64,000 nucleotides of DNA from Anaeramoeba flamelloides. Taxonomy: Eukaryota; Metamonada; Anaeramoebidae. The position numbers were made by a program, and so were the translations under genes. A model generated the notes under the pieces. It was not told the DNA's origin. It saw only the letters and a list, made by a program, of their open reading frames with translations, and searched no databases. This document shows positions 49,901 to 62,000 of the stretch, in pieces; the first letter of the stretch is position 1; every line of letters starts with the position of its first letter. Where the stretch lies: contig JANTQA010000033.1 of NCBI GenBank assembly GCA_027625915.1, forward strand, positions 3,100,001 through 3,164,000, given 5' to 3'.

Positions 49901-52900
49901 TTTAAAGTATTAAAAAATATAATTAATATCAAGTATTTTGTTTTTGTTGTTGTTATTTAAATATTGAAAGATATTGTTTCATTAATTCCTAAACCCCAAT
50001 TCAAAATTTTTAATACACCAAAATTCTATTTTTTGAAAAAAAAATCTTATTTAATCAATTCAAGAAGAAATATCAAATTAGAACCATTTACTAATTGAAA
50101 TGTTTACAATTGTTTATAAATTACAATATTCACAAAACAAAAAATAAATAATTATCAATACTAATAAACCATTAGTGTGTTAAAAATTTTGGAGATGGGT
50201 AAAACAAAAAAAATATATTGGTAAATTTGTTGAAATTCTATTAGGAATAATAATTGATAAATGGCTAGATACAACTAATTAATTTTATTTGAGTTCTTCT
50301 ATTTGGGGCAACTCAACTTTAACCTAATATCAATTGTTGATTAAATTTTTGATCCAACGAAACAAGTTATGTAATTCAAAAAATGAAAATGAAAACAAAA
50401 AAAACTAAAATTTGAAAAAATGATGTTCATATTTTACAAAAAGCAAAATTATTTCCAATTTGAATGAAATTAGATTATTGTGATTGTTTGGTCAGTTTTA
50501 ACTGTGTGAAAAGTTTTGAATTTTAGTTTATTTTTTTTTATGATTTTGTTTATGGGGAATTTATATAGTACAAAAACAAAAACTGGACTTTTTTTGTAAT
50601 TTTTTTTTAAAAAATAATCTTTTTTAAAGTTCTCTTTTTTAGAAATGATAAAGAAAAGAGTGTTTTAGTATAATAGTTAATATTAGATTACAAAAAATAT
50701 TTGTTAAGTGGAGTTTATAAAAAAGGAAATTGAAAAAAAAAAAATGTTTTAAAAAAGTCCAGTTTTTGTTTTTGTACTATATAAATTCCTTTTAAAAAAT
50801 TAAATAAAAATAATAATAATAAATAATTATATCTTGTAAAGTTGATGATATTTTTTTTTGCCAATTTTATAAATGATCAAGAAAGTAAACAACAAGATTT
50901 TAATAAATACTCCCTAAGGTGTTTGTTTGAAAATGAAAAAATTCAAATTTAGAAATCACATAAATCACACAAATTACAGAAATCACAAAACCTTTTATTT
51001 TTTTCAGCTAAATATCTTCGCAAAATATTGGATAAGTTTCTATTTTTAAAGAAAAGAAAGTTTGGTAATGTTAATAACTCGGAGAATATTGCTTTTTCAA
51101 AAAAAAGTCACAGAAATCAAAGTTCAAAAATATTTTTTTAAGATTATTTGATTCTTATTGACATGATTGTTCGGTTTTTTCTGAAAAATTATGGATGTGC
51201 TTTGGATTATTTGATTTCTGTGACTTTTTTTCTGATACAGTTATTCTTCATTGCTCTTTTTTTTTTTTTTTTTTTTGTTGTAAAACCCTTTTTTATTATT
51301 CAAAGAAAAAAGAACCAATTACCTTTTAATGAATGGTTTAGATATTAATTATGGATTCAATTAAAAAAATATTGAATATTCAGAAACCTATTTTTTAAAG
51401 CCAAGATTAAAAAAAACAATCATTAAATTAAAAAAAGAATCATTATTTTGATCCAAAATCACACTTGAAAAGTTGTTTTTTGGAAAAAACGACAATTAAA
51501 AAAATAAACTTTTTGAATTATTTTTAAAATAAACAATTGTAAATAAGCAAAAAGAATATTAAAAAATTCAAAATTTAATGATTATAACAAAAATAAATAA
51601 CTGTGTCCAGATAAATCAAGAATAAATTAATTATTTTTTGATTTTCAATATTTTCTCGACTATTTAAAACCAAATGAGTCATCTAAAGTGGATACTACAT
51701 TGAAACGTTATTATTGTTTTCAAATGTATTTTAAAATCTAGTGATCAAAAAAATCATTTAAGAGGATAAGTACATTTTTAAACTTTTGGTTATCTTAGTG
51801 TATTTTGAGTTTCAAAGTTTCAATTTCTCATCACACACCAAATTTTTTTTTTTTTTTTTCAGTAATGTTTCACAATTAAAATTTCAAAAATGTCAATAAA
51901 TACTTCTCTCGATAAACATTTAGAAAGATAAAAAAAGAATTACAGTCCCTGTTGTTTTTTATTGGTCATTCTAATGAAAAATATTTTCAAATATTAAGAA
52001 AGATGAAATGAAATTTTTGTTCAAGACAATTAAAAATACAATTCGGCTTTGAATCACAGCTATTTTAAAAAAAAGTGGTACAAAAGTTTTATAAGGTGAT
52101 GGCCAAGCTGTTTAATTCGCTGGTTTTAATCTGTTTAATTCGCTGTCTTTAAGCTGTTTGGTTCACCCATTTTAAGCTGTTTGAGTAAGACTTTTTAAAA
52201 CTTATCGTCCTCGCTTTATGAAAACAGCTTTACAAAGGTGATAAAAATGTAATTAATGAAATTTTCCAATTACCAAATGAAAATATTTATTTCAAATTCC
52301 AAAGATATTATATTCATTATTAGTCAAACAAAAGATTTCAAACCCCTTACAAAACCAATCGAAAATGAAAATTTTCAAGATTTAATTTCGCTTTTTTATT
52401 GTACTTTGAGAGAAAATTCAATTTTTCTCCATTTGAATTTTCAGTAATCTTCATCGTTCTCTTGAAGTGATAGTTTCAACTTTCGAGTTACCACTTGGAA
52501 CCAATGATAATGTATCGATTTTTAACACTCCCGTAGAGTGGTTTCTGAATTTGAATTGAGATACCATAATTTTTTGCTTTTTTTTTTGAAAATGACAAAA
52601 AGTTTCAAGTCAAAAGAAAATAAAGTGAAATGTTTTTCCCATTTGAAATTCAAACAATGGCAGTAAAAAAATATTTTTGTTTGCTTGTTGAAGAACAAAG
52701 CCTGGAGCAGATCCAAAAAAGATTTTGAACCCTAAAAAAGTTTTTTCTCTTTATTTAAATTTGAAAAGGTATCTCTCCGACTGAATTTTTTAAAAAAGAA
52801 AAATCACATTTTGTTTCTAAAGAAAGGATGAAAATATGAAAATGTTTACCTGAATAGGAAACCAAGCAGTCAATTTTGTTGCAAGATCTAACATTTCTAA

Positions 52901-53723
52901 GTCAATATTTGCATAGCCAACACGCTCGTCGCTATTCAATAATGCAATATACATTAATGCGGGTATTCAAGTTTTGAAAACAAACAACAAAAGCCGAATA
53001 AGGAATCACAAATAAGGAATTGTGCTTCAAAAAGAATTCTGCAAAAAGCGAAATAAGAGAAAAAAGACAAATTACACGAGATATGAATTTAAATCAAAAA
53101 AATCAACTCTAATTAATGGGGTAACCCAATTGTAATTGAAAACGAATGTCTATAATAATTATTAAAGGTTTTGAAAGAAAGTATTGAAGAAAAAGTTCTT
53201 TTTTAGTTTCAAAGGAAAAATGGAAAATAATTTGAAAAAAATAAAAAACAAATTAAAAAAAAAAAAAAAAAAAAAAAGTTAATTCATACTTGATCCCAAT
53301 TTGGTGTCTTTGTTGATTTTTTAATTTCACTTTTGAATTTTTGTTTCCCCAAATACAAAATGCAAAATAACGAAGGATCTATGAAAAATTTCAGGTTAAT
53401 AATAAAAAAAGAAAACGGATCGAAATGATATTTGGGGTTTGATTATCAGCCTCAAACAAAAAAAACAAATACCTTACAAAAACAATAAAAAAAAAAGAAC
53501 AAGATGGAAGATCGAAAATTATGAAAGAATTAATACCTTCAGTAGAGCCAAGGTTACGTGCGTCCATTAAATGGAGAGTAATAGGAGTAGGGTCACGGTT
53601 TGGTATTTTCCTTTTTGAGGAAAAATTTGTTTCATTTGATGATGAGTTAGCCTCATTTTCTTTTCTTTTCGAACTCAGCTTGGTTTTTTTTTTACCACTT
53701 TTAGTTCTGAAAAAACGACTCAT
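46972..53723 (-). CDS. C2-domain / EML-type WD40 fusion protein, five exons
   Basis: Proposed exons are 53537-53723, 53290-53378, 52850-53038, 49805-49861 and 46972-49647. The first four encode a basic N-tail and one C2 domain (ITLHLMDARNLGS, DPSLFCILYLGKQKFKS, TPNWDQ, NSDERVGYANIDL, AWFPIQ, then KLNGEIQVSVSIGDFSKQK). Junction phases agree except inside 52850-53038, where the best C2 reading needs two compensating single-base shifts. The last exon starts KKTENTNTEK and gives ~350 residues of S/N/T-rich linker. An EML-type region follows: HELP-like GLEFVYGYTGDDRNN, then tandem WD40 repeats (VYVWDI, VCLWNWKTG, VNLWSTN, VNVWSLNG, VFLWKK) to the stop. EML proteins bind microtubules; a C2 domain could add membrane or calcium binding, which is inference. 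47400-48300 is markedly GC-richer. Confidence in the EML part alone is about 0.95. Confidence 0.75.
49662..49745. repeat. Heptamer tandem repeat (ATTAGAC)n
   Basis: Twelve 7-bp units of ATTAGAC and variants (ATTAGAT, ATTAGAG, ATTAGAA, ATTAGGC) lie in the last intron of the C2-EML gene, just upstream of its acceptor. The T-rich complement may serve as part of the polypyrimidine tract. Confidence 0.9.
49990..50530 (+). repeat. ~540-bp dispersed repeat, copy 2
   Basis: It has the same orientation and extent as 25035-25572 and high similarity along its length. Head TAAACCCCAATTCAAAATTT, tail AAGTTTTGAATTTTAGTTTA. It lies in the long intron between C2-EML exons at 49861 and 52850. Confidence 0.75.
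50556..50789. mobile_element. 234-bp MITE with 39-bp perfect terminal repeats
   Basis: The left end GGAATTTATATAGTACAAAA and the following AACAAAAACTGGACTTTTTT are matched exactly by their reverse complement at 50751-50789. The interior is ~156 bp and non-coding. Arm identity suggests a young insertion. No clear target duplication is visible. Confidence 0.85.
50790..52849. other. Remainder of the C2-EML intron
   Basis: No exon is recognised. A short inverted repeat pairs AAAAAAAGTCACAGAAATCAAA near 51100 with TTTGATTTCTGTGACTTTTTT near 51210; the frame 51148-51348 spans it and is not credible. A 23-bp tandem repeat lies at 52105-52198. Confidence 0.5.
52105..52198. repeat. 23-bp tandem repeat, four diverged units
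   Basis: AAGCTGTTTAATTCGCTGG-TTTT is followed by AATCTGTTTAATTCGCTGT-CTTT, AAGCTGTTTGGTTCACCCA-TTTT and AAGCTGTTTGAGTAAGACT-TTTT. The period is exact and the third and fourth units have diverged. A two-unit relative occurs at 22.56 kb. Confidence 0.8.
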
Positions 53724-53883
53724 TGGAATTAATGACAAAGAAAAAAGGGTGAATGAAAAGTAAAAAAATGAAAATTTACAAATATTTGTAATCCGTATTT
53801 TTGTTTTTTTAGCTTTTTTTTGTATTTTTTTTCTTTTTCACATATTTTTTTTAACTTTTTTGACAAATTTCATTTTTTGAAAG

Positions 53884-53964
53884 GAGCTTTGGAAACACCA
53901 TCAAGTTTCACCAACGACGGTGAAGAACAATCAAAATTCAAAGAACTATCTAGATCATTGGCCT
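53884..53964 (+). other. Orphan exon-like island
   Basis: 81 bases with distinctly higher GC content sit between a T-rich tract ending GAAAG and the strong donor GTAAGTG. In one frame they read ALETPSSFTNDGEEQSKFKE then LSRSLA; a second frame is also open. I recognise no family, and no partner exon was found on the plus strand. On the minus strand the same island has a good CAG acceptor and reads NDLDSSLNFDCSSPSLVKLD, so it could belong to an unmapped upstream part of the C2-EML gene. Confidence 0.35.
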
Positions 53965-54949
53965 GTAAGTGAAAAATTTGAAAAAAATTTTTTTCCATTT
54001 GTTATCAAACAATATTTTAATTTCTGAGTTTTTTTTCAACTTTTCCTTGTTATTATTTTTAATGTTGGTCTATTGTTTAAAAAAAACCTTTGATGTTATC
54101 AAAATTTAAGTTCTTTGAAACTAATTTTTCTACATTTCTGTTGCTAATGACCACGTTTATTATCCAATTAAAAAATGAAATATTTATAAGGTGTTTTCTA
54201 ATTTTTTCCTTATTCTTATTTGAATATTAATTCCAAAACTTTACAAAATGAATTTAAATGATTTTTTTAGAGATTTTAAGAAACTTCTTTTTTGATCTTT
54301 CATTCATAATTGTAATTCATCAGATTTGATATTAAAAGTAATACATTTTTCCCCTTAAGGGAGTAGCAACACCATAACAACCACTGAAATTGAAATATAT
54401 GGTAGTTTATTAATAAATTGTATTGGTTCGCTTGAGTTCTAAATTACCAAAAATTTAAAAAAAAAAAATCTAAAACTTTAATCTTGCTAATATCAAAAAT
54501 TAAAATTTCAGAAGAAATATATTTTTGTAAAAAAAATGGAATTTAAAGAAATTTATTTAATTGTTTTTATGTACATTATTTTTTGAGATATAAGACTCAA
54601 CTCAAAAAATTAGTATTTTTAAATTATATTTATATACAATTTGTAATTCATTGGTTATAACCTGATAGAAAAATATTCTCAAAATCTAAATATTCCAGAG
54701 ATCTCAAAAAATAATTATAATAATTTAGGTTTTTTCAAAATTCTATCGTCGAAAAGAGAATTTGAGGTTTAACTGGTATTTGTTATATAAATTTTTATTT
54801 AATAGGATAATTTATTTTTAAAAGGCAATTCATTTTATTTGATAACATAATTTTAATATGATTAAATAATTTTATGCTAATTAATTAAATTCTATTTTTT
54901 TTTTTTTTTGAACTTATTCTAATAGTTTTAGTAACTTATTTATTATTAA

Positions 54950-55089
54950 GGAACCAATCTCTATTAATTTTTTTAGCTAAATTTAATAGAGATTGGTGAA
55001 ATTTTTACAATTATTTCGATTTGATAAACCCTGTTTATTTTGAATATTAAAGATATTTCTAGATAAGGAATCCTTATTTAGATATTGGC

Positions 55090-55123
<34 letters not shown>

Positions 55124-55135
55124 GAAACTAGTCCC
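54950..55135. mobile_element. TTAA-flanked ~175-bp MITE, copy 2
   Basis: TTAA at 54946-54949 is followed by GGAACCAATCTC. The interior shares CTAAATTTAATAGAGATTGG, AACCCTGTTTATTTT and AGGAATCCTTATTTAGA with copies 1 and 3, and the end is GAAACTAGTCCCC with a damaged CTAA. A long poly-A expansion lies near the right end. Confidence 0.78.
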
Positions 55136-56607
55136 CTAATAAAATAATAAACCAGTTTTTGTTGTTATGTTACATAGGCCCCATAATATTTGATAGATAA
55201 TTCTTTCAAAATTTAATAAATGCTGAGATATCATAAAATCAAAAATATTAAACTAGGGTTTATTTAAAGGTTTTTTTACAATATTTACTCAGTTTCAATT
55301 AATCAATTTAATAAAATATACCAGAACAATAAAATCAAAAAAAAAAAAAAAAAAACTATTTCTATTATCTTTCCAATCTTTAAAATTCTTTCTTTTATAC
55401 ATTTTAAAAAATACTTTGTATTCATAATAATTATAATAATAATTGCAAAAAAATGGATTTTGGGGATTTTCAAGTGCAAGTTAAAATTTGAGAACATATC
55501 AAACTTGTAAAAGAAAACGTAAAAAATATGTAGAACAGTTCAAGAAAATCAGCTGAGTTTAGTAGTTGAGATGGAAATTCTAAAATATTAAAAATCAAAT
55601 TTTGATATGATCCTTCAAGATAAAAATTGTGAAAATTTCTGATTTTTTCAAGAATAATTTCTCCTTGTAAATATTACTGAGATTAAAAAACTCTTACAGG
55701 GGTGTTTTTATACAGTGTTTCAAAGTTTTAACCTAAAAAATTAGTAATTTTATTAAAAAACATAAAATAATTCAAAATAATTATTGTATTTTTTCTCAAT
55801 TTCTCTTTTTTTTTGTCTTGAATATTTTATTGTTTTATTTTGATTTCCAGAAATCACCCACTTTACCTGGATCTTAGAAACACTCTGCTTTTTTTTGGCG
55901 AGTTTGATAAAAATATTTGAAATAAGAATTTTGAATAGAAATTTGCAAAAAATACTTTGTGTTAAATAATTATACAGAGTAATGGCGGGATAAATTCTAG
56001 GTTATAAATTGTTTTGGGTTCACAAATAAAGAAGATAAAGAAAACAAATCTTCAAAAATAGGATTTTATCTATTTTTTTATTTTTATTGATTTCTACAAA
56101 TTTATTAGGAAAGGTGATCTTTCTTATTTGGTCTTTAAATAGAAAAGATTTGTGAACATACACCTCTTCTAATGTTTATCTTTTTGATTTATTTTCGAGT
56201 AATTTCAAACATTCCCATAACACATTTCTAGTTCCTAAAATATAATTTAATGAAAAGAAAAATTTAATCAAAAAAAAATTGTGTTAAAATCGAAATATTA
56301 AAGATTCAACTTTGATTTTCTTTGTTTCTTACACAAAAACGATAATGGTTAGTATTTTAATTTGAAAGTTTGTATATCTTTGTGGCACTTAAAAAATATT
56401 ATTTCAGTAATATTTACATAATTAAAATTTTTCAATATAGTAAATTGTACTTCCTTCAGATACTATAAATAAATATTATAATTTGTTGTTCAAATATTTA
56501 AAACCCAGTATTTAGAGAAATTTGAAATATACAATACTCATAGATGAACTTACAATTTCAACACACTTTAATTTTAGAAAAATCGTTGGTTGGTCCTAAT
56601 CACTTAA

Positions 56608-56780
56608 GGGGCTAATCTCAGTTAATTCTTTTTTTCTCTAAATTTAATAGAGACTGGGAAAATTCTTTACCAATTAATTAGATTTGAAGGAACCCTGTTT
56701 ATTTTTAATATTTAACATATTACAAGTAAGAAATCCTGATTTAGAAATTGGTCAAAAAAATAATAATAGAGACTAGTCCC
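56608..56780. mobile_element. TTAA-flanked ~173-bp MITE, copy 3
   Basis: TTAA at 56604-56607 and 56781-56784. The ends are GGGGCTAATCTC and GAGACTAGTCCC, and the interior matches copies 1 and 2. Its right TTAA is also the left TTAA of the element at 56785. Confidence 0.82.
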
Positions 56781-56784
56781 TTAA

Positions 56785-58128
56785 GGGAGTAGCTACACCA
56801 TAAGACATGATAAAAATTTGAGAGATGAGGTAAGAGTATTTTATTTTAGTGGTGTGTGATCGTAGATTCTCTAAAGATTTATTTTAAAAAATTATTTGTT
56901 ATTTTTGTTTTAGTAATGTTTAACAAATAAAAAAAAAAAGAGAATCTATGATAAAATTGGATCGATTATTTTTTTTATTTAAATCAACTTAATTCCAAAA
57001 ATTTTGGCATGGTTTAAACTGTCGAAAGAATAGCAATATCATACTTTACATTCAATACGGAAATTATTTGATTTTACAAACTATTTCATTTTGTTGTCTT
57101 TTTTGTTTTGTTTTCATTTTTGTTTTTTTCCATTTACTAAATATGTTTCGTATGATCTGGAATTTTTTATTCAATGGTTGATAGAAGGTTAGTGTTGAGT
57201 TTCTGAAATTGAAAAATCACATAGAATTGGTATATAGTATCTTATCATTTGATGGATCAACAATTGTTGGTGAAATTTTAACAAATTTCTAATATATTAA
57301 TTGTTCCACTCGTTTTATTTATTTTGGATACACTGATTTTTTTGTTTTATATTGTTTTCTTTTATTTGGATGAAAATGATTACTCATAAAAACATTAATA
57401 CTATCTTACTTTAATGTGATTTTATATTACGTTTGGAAAAATATAATAAAGTGAGTTTCTGCTTTCCTATTTTTGATTTTAGATATATCCAAATTTTTGG
57501 AATATATTAAGTTTTTTTTTTGGGAGAAGATAATTTTAGATTCTTAGAATAGAACTTACAACTATTTTTTCGTTTAAAATTTGTTAGAATATAATCATAT
57601 TCACTTCTCCAATTCCACTAAATCCAACTATTTAAAATCCTAACAAGTAATGTTTTGGGATAATTATTATTTTTTTTTGGAATCTTTCTAGCTATTTAAG
57701 CCCCATTCGTGTTTCCTTTTGTACTTCTCATCGGCTGTAATGTTATTGTTCTTTTTTACCAAATCCATTAATTCCAAATGTCACTGATAAAAAAAATATT
57801 TCTAATTACTTTTTGTTGTAATGATAAAAAAAATCTCAAAAATAATGAAAAAAGAAAAATGAAAAAATTAAATGTCACAATAGAATGTTGAGATAAGAAC
57901 GAAAGAGAAGTCATTCAACACTCGAAACACTATTTTAAGCAATTCAACTCAACAATCTATTGTGGCAATTTCTTTGAGACTTTGAAAAAAAAATTTAAAA
58001 TATCTAACGAATGAAGTACTTTAAATAATAAAAATCAATGAGCTACAACCAAAGTAAAAAATGTTATTTTCTGATCCTCTTCAGAATTGCAAAAAAGTGA
58101 ATATTTTACCTTTAACGTTGCTACTCCC
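56785..58128. mobile_element. Probable TTAA element of 1.3 kb
   Basis: It starts GGGAGTAGCTACACC after TTAA and ends with GTTGCTACTCCCC before a damaged CTAA, giving an ~12-bp terminal inverted repeat. The interior has no long open frame. The terminal match is short, so the right end is less certain than for the other elements. Confidence 0.55.
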
Positions 58129-58395
58129 CTAAGAAAACAAAAATCAAAAGATATTAAAATTAATTGAGGTTTTTATTATCAAAAATTATATTACGAGAGA
58201 TATTAAACAAAAAATTGATTTGGTTTTGAACCAAATAAAGGATATGTAAAAAATATATGAAGAAAACTGAATTAATTCAAATTAAATCCAATCGTTTTTG
58301 GATTGCTGATTATGATTGTCAGATTCAAATAAAACAACTTTTATTCAAATTTGATCAAACCAAACTAACAAAAATCCAAAATGGTTTCGAGATCA

Positions 58396-59097
58396 TTAAT
58401 TTTTTGATGTTATTACATGGCTTAACCATTCCAACCCTTCATAAATACCTTCTCCAGTGATAGCAGTGCATGGCTGGATATACCATTTTCGATCTCTAAT
58501 TGTTGAAAGATTTAATTTTTCGCTTATTTCGATAGAATCCATTGATCGAGGAAGATCTTGTTTGTTTGCATAAATTAAAACAGGGATCCCACTCAACTCA
58601 TCTTCACCAAGCATTTTCCATAACTCGTCGTGTGCTTCGCTGATTCTTTTTTTGTCTTGATCATTAGAATCGATTAAATAAATTATGGCATCAGAATTTT
58701 GGTAATAGTATCTCCACAATTGTCTGATTTTTTCTTGACCACCAATCTTATAATAACAAGAAAAAACATAAGGCGCAAAGAAGGATAAGAATATGGAAAA
58801 AAAGGATAAGATCTCGAAAATTGTTTTGTTTTAAATAGGAAAGGAAATAGCAAATGAAAAAGAAGAAAGATTGAAAGAAAAAAAGGTATTTACATCCCAA
58901 CAAGTGAAATTTAAGTTTTTGTATGCCAAATTTTCAACATTGAATCCAATGGTTGGAATTGTTTTGATAACTTCTCCCAATTTAAGATTATAAAGAAGTG
59001 TTGTTTTACCAGCTGCGTCCAAACCAAGAATTAAGATTTTGCAATCTTTTTTTGTTTTGACAATTCCTGAAAGTGCTCTTGCAAACCAATTACCCAT
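58396..59097 (-). CDS. Arf-family small GTPase, two exons
   Basis: Exons are 58894-59097 and 58396-58746, with a 147-bp GT-AG intron between WD and IGGQ; the product is 184 residues, against 181 for ARF1. MGNWF provides Gly2 for N-myristoylation. G1 is GLDAAGKT (25-32), switch [12 protein letters not shown] with T49, G3 WDIGGQ (67-72) with the catalytic Gln72, G4 NKQD (129-132) and G5 CTAIT (161-165). The usual WDVGGQ valine is isoleucine. The sequence is closest by eye to Arf1/Arf6-type proteins rather than distant Arls. Arfs recruit coats and lipid enzymes to Golgi or plasma membrane when loaded by Sec7 GEFs. A probable GEF gene lies 4 kb upstream on the same strand. Confidence 0.94.
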
Positions 59098-62000
59098 TAG
59101 AAGAAATAAAGTTTAGATTTGTTGTTATTGATATTAAATTAGTTAATAATAAAAGTTGGTTGTTTAAAATTAATGAATTTCATGTTGTTGGAAATTTCTT
59201 TAAAGAAAAAAAGAAAAATTTAATTTGAAACGTGGAAACAACATATTTTGAAAAAATAAATTATTTTGAAATTTTTTGATGCAATTTGGTTTCTGGATTT
59301 GAAATTTTTACTTTAGTGATAATGGTTGATATCACAAATTTGGAAATTTCTATTGATTGACTTTGTTAATCCCTACTTTTGATTTCTGAATTATTTTAAG
59401 ATCTTGTTTTATTTTAATATTTTATTAAAATCTTTTTTTTGATCATACATTTCAAATTTTGTTAGAGTTTCATTTTTTCTTTTCTAAAAACAGTAGAATA
59501 TTTCCTTCATGAAAAGAGAAGGTGGTATGAATTGAAGATTGACTACCATTGAATACCTATTTTGAGGAAATAAAGATAGATCAGATTTTTGTTTTGAGGG
59601 AGATTAATTCAAGATCTGATATAACATTGAATAATTTAAGGTAATAATAAATTCAATGTGGAGATTACCATTCAATGAAGTTTTTTTTTGAAATATCTAT
59701 TGAGATACTAGTGCCAAAGAAAAAAATCTTAGAGTATATTTAATAACAAATTCTAATTTTTTAAATTATTCTTGATATCAATAATACCAAGGAAAATTTA
59801 AAACATGTCTTTCTTTTCTGGATATATTCCAAAATAGATTATTATTTTTCTATAAAATTTTACATTTTTTTAAAAAGTTCAAAATTCATTCGACTAAAAA
59901 ATTCAAATAAATTTGAAATAACTACTAAATTCAATTTTCAAATTTAAATACATAATAACTCCATACTCAAAACATTTCATTTCGAAGGAAATTTTGAAAA
60001 TATATTAATTCTACCTAGTTTCTTAAGATTTAAATTAATATAGTCATTTTTTTTATCTTTCACACAGATGAGCGAAACAATATAAAAAATTGAAAATGAA
60101 TAAGAAAGTTGAAAGTTAAAATCTGATTCCTAGATTACCAGACCGACTTTAAACGATATTTTAAAGAAATATAAATTATTTTTATATAAAATACTGTTCC
60201 TTTTTCCATCCTATTCAAAAAGTTCAAAATTCGACATATTACAAAATTATTTTAAAAAAAAATTATTTTCTTTGAACAAGGAAAGACATCTTATTATCTG
60301 TGAAGGAAATCTAGAAAACATTGAAAATAAAGCCTCTTAGTTATCCAATAACTTTCTATAAAAAATGTAAGAAATTCAAAAAATTATAATAATTATCTTA
60401 TACTTGAAAAAATATAATTTCAAAATTCAAAAAAAGAACAGTTTAAATTAATTTTTTCATTTTTCTTGAACAAAAAAAAAAATAAAATGAAAAAACAATG
60501 ATATAACCATTAAATTAAAAAAATTCACCCAAAAAACGTTTTTAAAAACACTGGTACTTTCAACTTTTACAAAAAAATGTTTTTTATTTGATCATTTCTA
60601 AATTAAATAATTAATAACCTTATCTTATTTTTTTTTAATGGGTTATTAAAAAACCTAAAGATTTAATGTAGAAATAGACTTTATTATTATTTCTCTATTT
60701 TTTGAAGAGATTTTTTCAATCAAACAAATAAAACTGAATTACAATTAATAATTATAATTAAAAAACAAGTATAACTATTCTCAAAGATCTGATTTAAATA
60801 AAATCAATACTTTTTTTATACACTTGGTATTTGAAAAAAATCCTGAATCATTTAAATTTCAAGATATGTAAATATTTTTTGAATAAAATTAAAGATCATT
60901 TAATTTTATAATCTTTAATAATTAAATATTTGCTATTTTTTTTTATTAAATTTAAATTAATATTCAATTTAAAATGATATATGTTCATATAAATTCATCA
61001 AAAGTGTTAAAAATGAGATATCAAAAAATAAAAATGTTTGCAAATGTTTAGTTTTTATTCAATCCAAAATTCAATTTATTAATGATTACCTCTTATGACT
61101 GAAAAGTTCGTTAGGTAAAAAATAATTTTTTAAAAATGATAATTCATTAATAGAAAATTGATCAATGGGGGTAATTTATTAAATTTAACTGGATTTTTGG
61201 ATAATTGGTGTTTGATTATCTTTTCTTTATTTATTTTTTTATTTTTTTTTTTTTTTTTTTTTTTTTGGGGGGGGGTGTAAGTTCTAACACCCATATATAT
61301 ATATATATATATATATATTGTGTATTAAATAAATGTAATATAATATGTATTCTGAAACTCAACAAGAAAAATAAATTGTTTTAACTTTCAAATCGAATAA
61401 AAAAAAGATTGAGATGCTACATAAAATTAAATATTTATGCCAAAAGTTTCTAAAATGACTAAAACTCAAATTATGTATTTTTTATAGATTTAGTATATTT
61501 AAATCTTGAAATGGTAATGATTAATTTATATAACCGTTAAGAATGTCTGAATTCCAGACCATTGAAAATTTGAAATGTTCCCTGATTTAAAAATACTTTT
61601 TTGGAAAGCTGGATGAAAATTATGTTCAATCTATTTTAAAACAAAAAGTATATATATATATATATATATATATATAAGCAAGGTTTATCTAGATTATAAT
61701 TACAAAAATTTGAAAAGGTTTAAATAAATAAACGAATCGCACGAATATCTTCTATTCTAATTGGAAATAATTTTGATTTTTGAAAAATATTTATTTCTTT
61801 TTTTTTTTTTGATTTTGGTTTCATTTTTACAATTGTTTAATTTGTATCATTCGATTTATAAATTTTTTTGAACAATATTTTAATTAAGATTAAGTTTCTT
61901 GAAATAAATACAAAAAAAAATAACAACAAAATAAAATAGTCTCACTTAGTCATCTCTCAACAGTTAATCAATCATTATTTTTTAGTAGCATTTACCCAAA

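Larger units (their letters stand above)
53724..56607. other. Upstream of C2-EML; repeats and one exon-like island
   Basis: This region holds an exon-like island (53884-53964), the left end of a TTAA element at 54359 (TTAA then GGGAGTAGCAACACCATAAC, like the tip at 56785) whose right end I cannot find, and a MITE (54950-55135) probably nested inside it. The rest is A/T-rich DNA without open frames of note. Confidence 0.5.
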
